Part shown: positions 36,475 to 45,500 of the stretch, one piece after another | How the letters are laid out: each line of letters begins with the position of its first letter | Numbering within the stretch: the stretch's first letter is position 1 | Origin: Tolypothrix sp. PCC 7910 | GTDB taxonomy: Bacteria > Cyanobacteriota > Cyanobacteriia > Cyanobacteriales > Nostocaceae | DNA: 64,000 nucleotides | Reading direction: 5' to 3' | Assembly: GCF_011769525.1 (NCBI RefSeq) | Contig: NZ_CP050440.1 | Location: 2,047,501-2,111,500 of the forward strand | Made by a program: the position numbers and the translations under genes | The notes under the pieces: model-generated | What the model was told of the DNA's origin: nothing | The model's database searches: none | What the model saw: only the letters and a program-made list of their open reading frames with translations

Positions 36475-38517
36475 ATGAAAAAAGGTATAAAAAATAGTCT
36501 TAATTCTGAAGTTTTAATTCCGCAAAGTACGAAAATATATCAAAAAATTGATGCTTTGGGAAGTCCAAGTAAGAAATCAATAAAATGTCGATATCAACGC
36601 CAGTTTTTAGCTACCGTCCATCAAGCTTTTAACTATATTTTTAATCGGAAATTTTTTATATCTTTCTTGTATCAAAGTTTCGGTTTCAAAAGCAGTTTGT
36701 TCATTCTGCATTTAATTGGAATACTTACCATTACTGGCTTAAAAGCCACAGCAAACCAAAACAGTACTGAGTTAAAAGTACTGAGTGCTGAGTCTCAAAA
36801 TAGTGCTGAGTCGCAAACCAGTGCTGAGTCAAAAGTGCTGAGTTCTGAGTTGCAAAGCAGCGCTGAGTTGAAAGTCCTGAGTCCTGAGTCAAAACCCAAT
36901 TACCAATTACCAATTACCAATTACCAATTACCAATTACCCAATCCCCAACCCCCAGCCCCCAACCACCAGAAACTACCCCGCCTGAATTTACCCCTACAA
37001 CCCCTGAGAAATTTTTCGTCCGCAAAATTAATGTTGTAGATAGCACCGTATTTACGGAACAACAACTAAATCAGGTTGTTCAGCCGTTTGAAGGGCGGGA
37101 ATTAACAGTAGAAGAATTGAGGAAAGCTGCTGATGCTGTAACTCAGCTTTACCTGAACAATAACTATATAAATTCGCGGGCGATTCCCGTGACGCAACAG
37201 CCTGGAAATACAGATGGTGTAGCGGTAATTCGCATTATTGAAGGGCGAGTGTCAGAAATTGAGGTACAAGGAACCAAGCACTTAAATCCTACCTATGTGC
37301 GCGATCGCATTCGCTTAGGCGCAGGGATTCCCTTAAATACAATTAAGCTGGAAGAACAACTCAAGTTACTGCGACTCGATCCGCTATTTAATAATGTAGA
37401 AGCCAGCCTGCGCCCTACGGGAAAAGTGGGTGAAAGTATTCTTATAGTCAGGGTTGATGAAGCAAATCCTTTTGTCAGCAGCTTGAGTATAGATAACTAT
37501 TCACCGCCTAGCATTGGTTCGGAAAGGTTAGGAATCCAACTACTTCACCGCAACTTAACGGGGATAGGAGATGAACTAGCAGGTGCTTACTATCACACCC
37601 TTACAGGCGGTTCTGATCGCTTTGATTTTAGCTATCAAATTCCCCTGAATGCGATGGATGGGAAGTTACGCCTACGAGTTGCACCCAATCGCAACGAAAT
37701 CACCCAGCCACCTTTTGACCAGTTTGGTATCAAAGGTGATCAAGATGTCTATGAAATTAGCTATCGTCAGCCGTTAATGCGATCGCCTAGAGAAGAATTT
37801 GCCTTGTCTTTCGGCTTTACTTATGAAGATGGGCAAACTTTTCTCTTCGATCAACTTCCCACCCCCTTTGGTATCGGCCCTGATGCGAATGGCGTTAGTC
37901 GTACTAGTGTATTTAAGTTTAGCCAAGATTACATCCGACGCGACCCCCAAGGCGCTTGGCTGTTACAATCGCAATTTAGTTTAGGCACTGGTTTATTTGA
38001 TGCCACAATTAATAGTGACCCCATTCCTGATAGTCGCTTTTTCAGTTGGCTAGGTCAAATTCAGCGCGTACAGCAGCTAAATAATGATCACCTGTTAATC
38101 GTCCAAGCAGACTTGCAACTGACACCAGACAGCTTATTACCTTCCCAGCAATTCGTCATTGGCGGCGGACAATCTGTGCGCGGCTATCGGCAAAATGTCC
38201 GTTCTGGCGATAATGGATTCCGTTTTGCAATTGAAGACAGAATCACAGTGCAACGCAATAAAGCTGGATTATCAACTCTACAGGTAATACCATTCGTTGA
38301 TTTAGGCGCTGTTTGGAATCAATCAGATAATCCCAATAAACTATCCAATCAAACATTTTTAGCCAGCGCCGGTTTAGGGCTATTGTGGAATCAAGCCTTG
38401 GGCATTGATAAATTAACCATGCGCCTAGATTACGGCATCCCCTTTGTAGATTTAAGCGATCGCGGTAATAATGCTCAAGATGATGGCTTTTACTTTAGTA
38501 TCCGCTATCAACCTTAG
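36475..38517 (+). CDS. TpsB outer-membrane transporter (ShlB/FhaC/HecB family)
   Basis: The pore that exports haemagglutinin-type passengers across the outer membrane; about 680 residues from the ATG at 36475. A hydrophobic export signal lies at about 60-85 (SLFILHLIGILTITGL), unusually far from the start. Then comes a linker of repeat-derived sequence (SAESQTSAESKVLSSEL, then LPITNYQLPIT), a polypeptide-transport POTRA domain (FFVRKINVVDSTVFTEQQL, VIRIIEGRVSEIEVQG) and a 16-strand-type barrel with the family motif GGGQSVRGYRQN (about 565-575), ending in FYFSIRYQP with a terminal aromatic-rich strand. The partner passenger is the divergent fusion gene. Confidence 0.92.
   Translation: MKKGIKNSLNSEVLIPQSTKIYQKIDALGSPSKKSIKCRYQRQFLATVHQAFNYIFNRKFFISFLYQSFGFKSSLFILHLIGILTITGLKATANQNSTELKVLSAESQNSAESQTSAESKVLSSELQSSAELKVLSPESKPNYQLPITNYQLPITQSPTPSPQPPETTPPEFTPTTPEKFFVRKINVVDSTVFTEQQLNQVVQPFEGRELTVEELRKAADAVTQLYLNNNYINSRAIPVTQQPGNTDGVAVIRIIEGRVSEIEVQGTKHLNPTYVRDRIRLGAGIPLNTIKLEEQLKLLRLDPLFNNVEASLRPTGKVGESILIVRVDEANPFVSSLSIDNYSPPSIGSERLGIQLLHRNLTGIGDELAGAYYHTLTGGSDRFDFSYQIPLNAMDGKLRLRVAPNRNEITQPPFDQFGIKGDQDVYEISYRQPLMRSPREEFALSFGFTYEDGQTFLFDQLPTPFGIGPDANGVSRTSVFKFSQDYIRRDPQGAWLLQSQFSLGTGLFDATINSDPIPDSRFFSWLGQIQRVQQLNNDHLLIVQADLQLTPDSLLPSQQFVIGGGQSVRGYRQNVRSGDNGFRFAIEDRITVQRNKAGLSTLQVIPFVDLGAVWNQSDNPNKLSNQTFLASAGLGLLWNQALGIDKLTMRLDYGIPFVDLSDRGNNAQDDGFYFSIRYQP
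36897..36938. repeat. In-frame (CAATTAC)6 heptamer repeat within tpsB
   Basis: Six copies of CAATTAC, coding NYQLPITNYQLPIT. Just upstream, 36765-36895 is built of AGTGCTGAGT phrases coding the AESQ/SAELKVLS repeats. Both are intergenic repeat types of this genome, here serving as the linker before the POTRA domain. Confidence 0.85.
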
Positions 38518-38593
38518 AAGTCTGGAATCAACAAAGCTGTTGTAGCTTCATCAGTTTCAATCGCCTGTTCTAATCCTGTTTTAGCCATTCAAC

Positions 38594-39175
38594 TTAAACG
38601 TTTGAAAAATCAATATTTTCATAAAGTTCTGCAATTTGAATTTGCAACTCAAAAGTACTCAACGAAAGAGTAACAGTTGGGTCATCGTATTCTGAAAATA
38701 GCCACTGATGAGCGCCTGTTTTAACATGATGCTCAACGTGTATGCGATATTGATCAATCAACAGATATTCTTGAAAGGTAGGAATTTTACGATAAGCAAC
38801 AAATTTCTCGCCACGGTCATAGTTTTGGGTAGATTTAGACAACACTTCAGCGATAAAGCAGGGGTTCACCAGAGTATCTTTGCGTCCAGTTTGAAGTTCT
38901 AAGGGTTTGGGCAGAACCATCGCATCGGGATAAGTATAGAGATTTGCGCCAGGAATCCAGAGCCGCTGATCCAGGATAAATACCCGGTATGGCTTTCCCC
39001 GCAATCCTGCTTTCAGGATAGCCACAAGGTTGCTGGCAATATCATTATGGTCTGGGGTTCCACCCGTCATAGGGGCAATCTCTCCATCGCGATATTCGTT
39101 GCGGATGTCGGAGGCAACTTCAAATTCCAGGTACTCTTCAACGGTGTAGTGTTTTGTCTCAGGTTGAGCAACCAT
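38594..39175 (-). CDS. Uma2-family (DUF820) putative endonuclease
   Basis: A 193-residue protein of the Uma2 family, which has a PD-(D/E)XK nuclease fold and is greatly expanded in cyanobacteria. Visible family motifs are YTVEEYLEFE, NEYRDGEI, YPDAMVLP (the acidic metal position) and CFIAEVLSKST (the E...K part), then YLLIDQYRIHVEHH. It looks intact. Biological targets are unknown, and most members occur as single scattered genes, as here, between TpsB and hisIE. Confidence 0.9.
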   Translation of the reverse strand: MVAQPETKHYTVEEYLEFEVASDIRNEYRDGEIAPMTGGTPDHNDIASNLVAILKAGLRGKPYRVFILDQRLWIPGANLYTYPDAMVLPKPLELQTGRKDTLVNPCFIAEVLSKSTQNYDRGEKFVAYRKIPTFQEYLLIDQYRIHVEHHVKTGAHQWLFSEYDDPTVTLSLSTFELQIQIAELYENIDFSNV

Positions 39176-39222
39176 GTCAGTTATACAAATCCAGGTAGGA
39201 GGTTTTCAACTGCTTTACCCCT

Positions 39223-39873
39223 TCATTTCCGCCGTTCTTGCAACTTCCTATAAACGGCTTTAACATCAACTTTGTGGTGTGCTAAAGCAACCAAAGTATG
39301 ATATATCAAGTCTGCAACTTCACCTGCGATCGCATCGGCATCATCATCTTTAAACGCCATTACTACTTCGGCGGTTTCTTCACCTATTTTTTTCAAAATC
39401 TTGTTATCACCGCCGGCGAATAACTTGCAGGTGTAGGAACTCTCAGTAGGATTATCGCGGCGATCGCAGATTACTTGAAATAATTGTGACAATGTATCCC
39501 CTGGTGGGGCTACTATTTGTCCATCTATTTGATGGAAGCAACTACGCTCTCCTGTATGACAAGCAATATCGCCTATCTGTTCTATACCAATGAGGAGCGC
39601 ATCGCTATCGCAGTCATAACGGATACTTTGCACTTTTTGCAAATGGCCCGAAGTCTCGCCTTTATGCCACAACTCTTGACGCGAACGACTCCAAAACCAA
39701 GTTTCTCCAGTTTCTAAAGTTTTTTGTAAAGACTCCCGATTCATCCACGCCATCATCAAGACTGTACCATCAAGATAATCTTGGACTATTGCTGGTACTA
39801 GACCTTGTTCGTCATAACGGATTTTTTCAACAGGGATGGCGTTGTGTAATGAATGCGGTTCTTTAGAGAACAT
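39223..39873 (-). CDS. hisIE: Bifunctional phosphoribosyl-AMP cyclohydrolase / phosphoribosyl-ATP pyrophosphatase
   Basis: Catalyses the second and third steps of histidine biosynthesis. Residues about 20-120 are the HisI part ([37 protein letters not shown], the metal-site YDCDSDALL and [10 protein letters not shown]). Residues about 130-216 are the HisE part ([15 protein letters not shown] and [14 protein letters not shown]). 216 residues is normal for the fused enzyme. It stands alone, as histidine genes usually do in cyanobacteria. Confidence 0.96.
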   Translation of the reverse strand: MFSKEPHSLHNAIPVEKIRYDEQGLVPAIVQDYLDGTVLMMAWMNRESLQKTLETGETWFWSRSRQELWHKGETSGHLQKVQSIRYDCDSDALLIGIEQIGDIACHTGERSCFHQIDGQIVAPPGDTLSQLFQVICDRRDNPTESSYTCKLFAGGDNKILKKIGEETAEVVMAFKDDDADAIAGEVADLIYHTLVALAHHKVDVKAVYRKLQERRK

Positions 39874-39974
39874 ACCAGCTAATTTTTTTGCGTGAGAACG
39901 ATTCCTTGATTCACGATACCATTCTCAATAGGTCAACTCGCACGATTTTTTAATAGTCAGCCAGTTATATAATC

Positions 39975-40163
39975 TTAAACTAGAGCATTTTTATCCATAG
40001 CCGATTGCATCTTTACCGCACTCAATGCTACCTTATGCGCTTTTGCGGCTTCACCATACCAGTGAACTGCCGAGTTAAAAGCCGCCCGATAAAGATCCTG
40101 GTATGCCTCAGACAATCGCGAGCGAATTTCTAAAGGCAAATCTTGATTCGACTTGTATAACAT
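39975..40163 (-). CDS. ChaB-like small protein
   Basis: A 62-residue protein resembling ChaB: MLYKSNQDLPLEIRSRL, then EAYQDLYRAAFNSAV, and AHKVALSAVK. The C-terminal lysine-rich tail of classic ChaB is missing and replaced by MQSAMDKNALV. ChaB was named as a regulator of the ChaA cation antiporter, but its role is unproven and no chaA adjoins it. No ribosome site is obvious before the ATG. Confidence 0.75.
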   Translation of the reverse strand: MLYKSNQDLPLEIRSRLSEAYQDLYRAAFNSAVHWYGEAAKAHKVALSAVKMQSAMDKNALV

Positions 40164-40271
40164 ATTGTTATTTTTTTGGTTCTGGTAATTTTATACGATA
40201 GAAGTTCTAACCAGTTTTTAACCCTATCCTAAGATAGAGCTTTTAATTTGCCCCTCACGTAGGAGAAAACC

Positions 40272-41570
40272 TTGGTAAATACGACGATTAAAACCACAAA
40301 ATCACAAGAGATTTTCGCCGCTGCCCAAAATCTCATGCCCGGAGGCGTTAGTTCTCCAGTTCGTGCCTTCAAATCTGTCGGTGGACAGCCAATTGTGTTT
40401 GATCGCGTCAAAGGCGCATACATTTGGGACGTTGATGGTAATCAATACATCGACTATGTAGGTACTTGGGGCCCTGCTATTTGTGGTCATGCTCATCCAG
40501 AAGTAATTGCTGCACTACATGAAGCCTTAGAAAAAGGCACAAGTTTTGGTGCGCCTTCTGCACTGGAAAATGTTTTAGCAGAAATGGTCATTGATGCCGT
40601 TCCCAGCATCGAAATGGTCAGATTTGTGAATTCTGGTACTGAAGCTTGTATGGCTGTTTTGCGGCTGATGCGGGCGTTTACCAATCGGGAAAAAATCATC
40701 AAGTTTGAAGGCTGCTACCACGGACACGCTGATATGTTCCTGGTAAAAGCTGGCTCTGGCGTAGCGACACTCGGCTTACCCGACTCCCCAGGAGTGCCAA
40801 AATCGGCAACGGCTAATACTCTCACGGCTCCTTTTAATGATTTGGAAGCAGTTAAGGCTTTGTTTGAAGAAAACCGTGATGAAATTGCTGGCGTAATTTT
40901 AGAGCCAGTAGTAGGTAATGCTGGGTTTATTACTCCCGATGCAGGATTCTTGGAAGGGTTACGGGAACTTACCCATGAGCATGGCGCATTATTAGTCTTT
41001 GACGAAGTTATGACAGGCTTCCGCATCGCTTATGGTGGCGCGCAACAAAAATTTGGTGTTACCCCCGATTTGACCACCTTGGGTAAAGTCATTGGTGGTG
41101 GTTTACCTGTGGGAGCTTATGGCGGTCGTCGCGATATTATGTCAATGGTTGCCCCTGCTGGCCCTGTATATCAAGCCGGGACACTTTCTGGTAATCCTTT
41201 GGCAATGACAGCAGGGATTAAGACTCTAGAATTGCTGCAAAAACCCGGTACTTATGAGTATCTAGAGCGCATTACCAAAAAGCTAGCAGATGGCTTACTG
41301 CAAATTGCTCAAGAAACTGGTCATGCAGCTTGTGGTGGTCATATCAGCGCTATGTTTGGCTTATTCTTCACCGCTGGCCCAGTCCATAACTACGAAGATG
41401 CGAAAAGTGCGGATACAGCCAAATTTGGACGTTTCCATCGCGGTATGTTAGAGCGTGGTATTTACCTAGCACCATCTCAATTTGAGGCTGGGTTTACTTC
41501 CTTTGCTCACACCGATGAAGATATTGACCAAACTTTAGCGGTAGCAAGAGAAGTACTTTCCAGTTTGTAA
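40272..41570 (+). CDS. hemL: Glutamate-1-semialdehyde 2,1-aminomutase
   Basis: PLP enzyme that turns glutamate-1-semialdehyde into 5-aminolevulinate, the precursor of haem, chlorophyll and bilins. The 432 residues include the PLP lysine Lys272 in [46 protein letters not shown] and FDEVMTGFR. Translation begins with TTG at 40272; AGGAG eight bases before it supports this start, and the first residues fit cyanobacterial HemL. It stands alone. A complex inverted repeat follows the stop codon. Confidence 0.97.
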   Translation: MVNTTIKTTKSQEIFAAAQNLMPGGVSSPVRAFKSVGGQPIVFDRVKGAYIWDVDGNQYIDYVGTWGPAICGHAHPEVIAALHEALEKGTSFGAPSALENVLAEMVIDAVPSIEMVRFVNSGTEACMAVLRLMRAFTNREKIIKFEGCYHGHADMFLVKAGSGVATLGLPDSPGVPKSATANTLTAPFNDLEAVKALFEENRDEIAGVILEPVVGNAGFITPDAGFLEGLRELTHEHGALLVFDEVMTGFRIAYGGAQQKFGVTPDLTTLGKVIGGGLPVGAYGGRRDIMSMVAPAGPVYQAGTLSGNPLAMTAGIKTLELLQKPGTYEYLERITKKLADGLLQIAQETGHAACGGHISAMFGLFFTAGPVHNYEDAKSADTAKFGRFHRGMLERGIYLAPSQFEAGFTSFAHTDEDIDQTLAVAREVLSSL

Positions 41571-41605
41571 ACAGTGCTGAGTTAGTTAAATACAGCAGAT
41601 TGCAA

Positions 41606-41715
41606 GTTGGTGATGTAGAGATAATTCTACGGGCACGGTGCAGTGCCGTGTCCCTACCCTTGTAACTAATTTAACTGAGGCTGTATCTCTAGTTTTGTTG
41701 CAAATCATCACCAAC
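41606..41715. repeat. Nested inverted repeat downstream of hemL
   Basis: Outer arms GTTGGTGAT (41606-41614) and ATCACCAAC (41707-41715) and inner arms TAGAGATA (41616-41623) and TATCTCTA (41684-41691) enclose a hairpin GGGCACGG / CCGTGTCC (41631-41652). The transcript could fold into one long stem, possibly the 3' end of the hemL mRNA. The inner hairpin is a dispersed GGGCACGG-type repeat. Confidence 0.55.
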
Positions 41716-42041
41716 CTCATCTATTTTTTAGCGGGGGCTGGTGATTTTTTATTAGTATAAAATATAGCATGGACAAAATGTTTATAGTTACGCTTGAGCG
41801 CTGTTTTCACCTGCAATATAACGCACTGTTCTAGATATAAAAACGGTGCTTTGTGCTACACAACAATACACCATACGCAGGAATGGCGTTCTTTAGTCAT
41901 AGCTAATACCATAGCTTACTCAGAGGGAGACAGCTATATAAATTTATACTCTTATATCAGTATATCAATAATTGAGCGGGTGTCTTGAGCTTGGGGAGAA
42001 GTCAAGCTAATGTGATTTTCCCTATGTTCTATAAATGCTTA

Positions 42042-42274
42042 TTGATAAACAACCTTAACTCTTTGGTCACGAATGAGTTAAGGTTCTCTATGGATGAGGT
42101 AGCGTTGATAAACAACCCTAACTCTTTGGTCACCAATGGGTTAAGGTTCTCTATGGATGAGGTAGCGTTGATAAACAACCTTAACTCTTTGGTCACGAAT
42201 GAGTTAAGGTTCTCTATGGATGAGGTAGCGTTGATAAACAACCCTAACTCTTTGGTCACCAATGGGTTAAGGTT
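42042..42274. repeat. 63-bp tandem repeat, 3.7 copies in A-B-A-B order
   Basis: Units begin at 42042, 42105, 42168 and 42231 (period exactly 63 bp). Copies 1 and 3 carry CCTTAACTC...GAGTTAAGG; copies 2 and 4 carry CCCTAACTC...GGGTTAAGG, so the true ancestral duplication is 126 bp. Each unit can form a hairpin with those arms. Because 63 is a multiple of three, both strands stay open (LINNLNSLVTNEL on the plus strand), but there is no ribosome site and no family, so it is not called as a gene. Confidence 0.85.
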
Positions 42275-42310
42275 CAGTTAAAAATTCTTCGTCATGATTT
42301 TGGGGTTGTG

Positions 42311-42503
42311 CAGACGCAGGAGGCAGGAGGCAGGATTAATATTTTCATCCTTGGTGGTGCCAAAAGCTAGCTTGAATGGCTGACTTGTAGAGACGCGATT
42401 CATCGCGTCTGTTATTCCCCCAATCCCCAAAATTCTTGAATTTTGAATTTTGAATTTTGCGGAAAGTTGCGTGCGGGGGTTCCCCCCGTTGAGCAAACTT
42501 TCC
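42311..42503. repeat. Cluster of dispersed repeats
   Basis: Three repeat types in a row: GACGCAGGAGGCAGGAGGCA (42313-42335), the 20-bp palindrome AGACGCGATTCATCGCGTCT (42391-42410), and an inverted repeat with arms GGAAAGTT (42461-42468) and AACTTTCC (42496-42503) around GCGGGGG/CCCCCG. No gene. They fill the gap between the tandem repeat and the hybrid kinase gene's 3' end. Confidence 0.7.
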
Positions 42504-42544
42504 TTGGCGTAGCCTCTCCCTTTGAGAGAAGACGAATTTTGAAT

Positions 42545-45500
42545 TTATTTGTCCCCAATCCCCGCCAAAGAAGCAACAATCAACACCAACTGCCTAGGTT
42601 CAACAGGTTTGCCGATGTGCATTTGAAATCCAGCTGCTAGAGCTTCTGTGCGTTCTGCATCTCCAGCGTAGGCGGTGAGGGCGGCGGCGGGAATTTGTCC
42701 GCCAGCTTCAGGACTTAAGCCTCTTACTTGACGGATTAAATCGTAACCGTCTTGTTCTGGTAAACCAATGTCCGATAACAGGACATCGTAGCTGTTGGGG
42801 TTGGTTATTAAAGCGGATAGGGCTTCATTGGCTGAGGCAACAGCTGTTACTTCTACTCCGTACTGTTGCAGGGTAATGGTAAATAACTGGCGAATATCTG
42901 CTTCATCATCAACAACCAAAACCCTTACACCTGCTAATGATGAAATATTCTCAATGGAGATTTCTGCTTCGTTTGGTAAAGTAGCTAACTGTGTAGCCAC
43001 TGGCTGAGAAATTGCTGGTAACTGCGTTTGCAACGGAAGCCTGACTGTAAAAGTTGCTCCTTGGTTTTCACCGGGACTTTCTGCTTCAATCGTACCACCG
43101 TGGAGTTCTACTAAGTGGCGCACTATAGAAAGCCCTAGCCCTAAACCAGGGTTTGAGCGTTTTCTGCTACCATCAGCTTGCCGGAAGCGCTGGAAAATAT
43201 AGGGGAGAAAGTCGGGTTTAATCCCTGTGCCTGTGTCGCTAATTTGAATTTGAGCGTGTAAATCGGTGTACTCTAGCGTAATATCGATTCTGCCCCCATC
43301 TGGGGTGAATTTAATGGCATTAGAAAGCAAGTTCCACATTACTTGCTGTAAGCGATTGGGATCGCCGTTGATTCTTCTGGCTGCCGAATCTAGCCGCGAT
43401 GCAATTGAGATATTTTTGGCTTCGGCTGAGATGCGAACTACTTCAATAGCGGCTGTAATTATGGGTAAAAGCTCCATTGGCTCGGCATCAAGGCGCAGCA
43501 TCCCGGCGCTGATGCGTGAAATGTCTAACAAATCTCCAATTAGCTTGGCTTGAGCTGTAGCACTGCGTTCAATTGCTTCTAGTCCTTGATTAATAATTTC
43601 TTGCGGGAGATTGGGCCGCTGGAGCATTTGTGCCCATCCCAGTAAGGAATTTAGCGGATTACGCAGTTCGTGGGAAAGAATCGATAAAAACTCATCTTTG
43701 GCGCGGTTAGCTGTCTCTGCCGCAGCCCGGGCTGATTGTTCTTGTGTAAGCAACTGAGTACGTTCTGCTTCTAGTTGCTTTTGTTGGGTGATATCTTCAA
43801 TTACCAGCAAAATCAATTGCATATTCTCAATTTCTCTGATTCGGCGGGCATTTAGCCGCATGATTTTATGCCCGATAGACTCAAAGTTATGCTCAACTTC
43901 CAAATCTTGAAATGGGGTATTGCTGGGGATGACATCTTCTAGGAGCGATCGCAACATTGGAATATTCCATTGTCCATTGCCGAGTTCAAATATCAAATGC
44001 TGTTCTGTTTCTGTGGGCAATACTTGGAATGTTTCGTAGAAAGAGCGATTAGCTCTAATTACCCGTAAGTCTAAATCCAGCACCAAAATCGATTCCCGCA
44101 CTGTATCTACAATTGCTTCGGCGTAATCTCTGGATGCTCTTAGCTGTTCGGTGCTGCGTTTGAGTCCGTCAATGTCAACTAACACCACCACAGCACCGTC
44201 AATTTTATTATCTATTGTGCGATAAGGTCTAATTCGCAAATCATACCAGTGTCCTTCGGAGTCTTGCACTTCCTGGGTTTTAAAGTTGAGCGTGCCAATA
44301 ACTTCTAAAATTTGTTGCTCTAAATCTGAAATATTTAAATTATGATTAATATCACTAAGTGGTCGTCCGATATCCGTGGAAATGAGGTTAAAAATTGTGC
44401 CAGCCACCGGAGTAAACCGCCGAATCCGCAAATCACCACCTAACATGAGGATGGGAATATTAATATTACTGAGTAAGTTTTGTAAATCGTTGGTGACTTG
44501 GGTTGACTCAATATTTCGCCGTTGTAGTTCGTCGTTAATGGTGTTGAGTTCTTCGTTGGTTGCCTGAATTTCTTCTTTAGCAGTTTCTAATTCCTCATTT
44601 GTACTTTGCAACTCTTCGTTGCTAGAGAGAATTTCTTCGTTCGCTGCTCTCAAGTTTTGATTAGTAGCTTGTTGTTCCTCAATAATTGATTGCAAATATT
44701 CTTTAGTAGTTGCTAGCTCTTGTTGAAGTGCGTTAATCTCCTGTTCAGCCGCAGCTTGTTTTCCCCGCCGAGATTTACTACTATCGCTGGCTGATTCCGA
44801 GGAGATAGCTGTTGCCGATGGCATATCTGCAAACAGTACTAAAAAGTAGCTTTCATCTCCACGGGCAGATTTAAACGGCACCACATCAACCTGTACCAGT
44901 CTAACTTGACGGTTCTCAATAATTTGGATACCTTCTTTGCGGACTGAGGTTTGTCGCTGTTTTGCTTGGTGGATGGCGGTGCGTAACTCTAGCCGCAGTT
45001 CTTCTTTTGCCATCTTCAACAAATTAAAGCTGGGCCTACCTGCTGGGGGTTGGAGATAGAAACTAGTCTGCCCGCGAAATTGCACAATCTCTAAATCTTT
45101 GTTAATCACTACACCCACCGGAGCATACTGATTTAACACTATTTGGTCAGCAGTTCGCTGCATTTCTATCTCATCCCAACCATTCTCATTCACTGGTGAG
45201 CGTGGGGTATTGAGTTTGAGAGGATAGTTACTGGCGATCAGATCTATTCCTAACTGAGCCGGAGCCATTTTGCGGCTATAAATTTTGAACTTTCTATCTA
45301 CTAAAGTAAATAAATTAGAAAACTCCCCTACTGTTTCTGAGGTGCCTAACATCAAAAAGCCAGTGGGCCTCAGACCATAATGAAAGATGGGTAGAAGTTT
45401 CTTCTGGATTGGACTTCCCAAATAAATCAGGACATTACGGCAGGTAATCAGATCCAGCTGGGAAAAAGGCGGATCGGCAATCAAGTTTTGCCGAGCGAAG

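Noticed and set aside
41985-42281. 98-codon frame through the 63-bp tandem repeat
   Set aside because: Open only because the period is a multiple of three; the other strand is equally open and no ribosome site exists.
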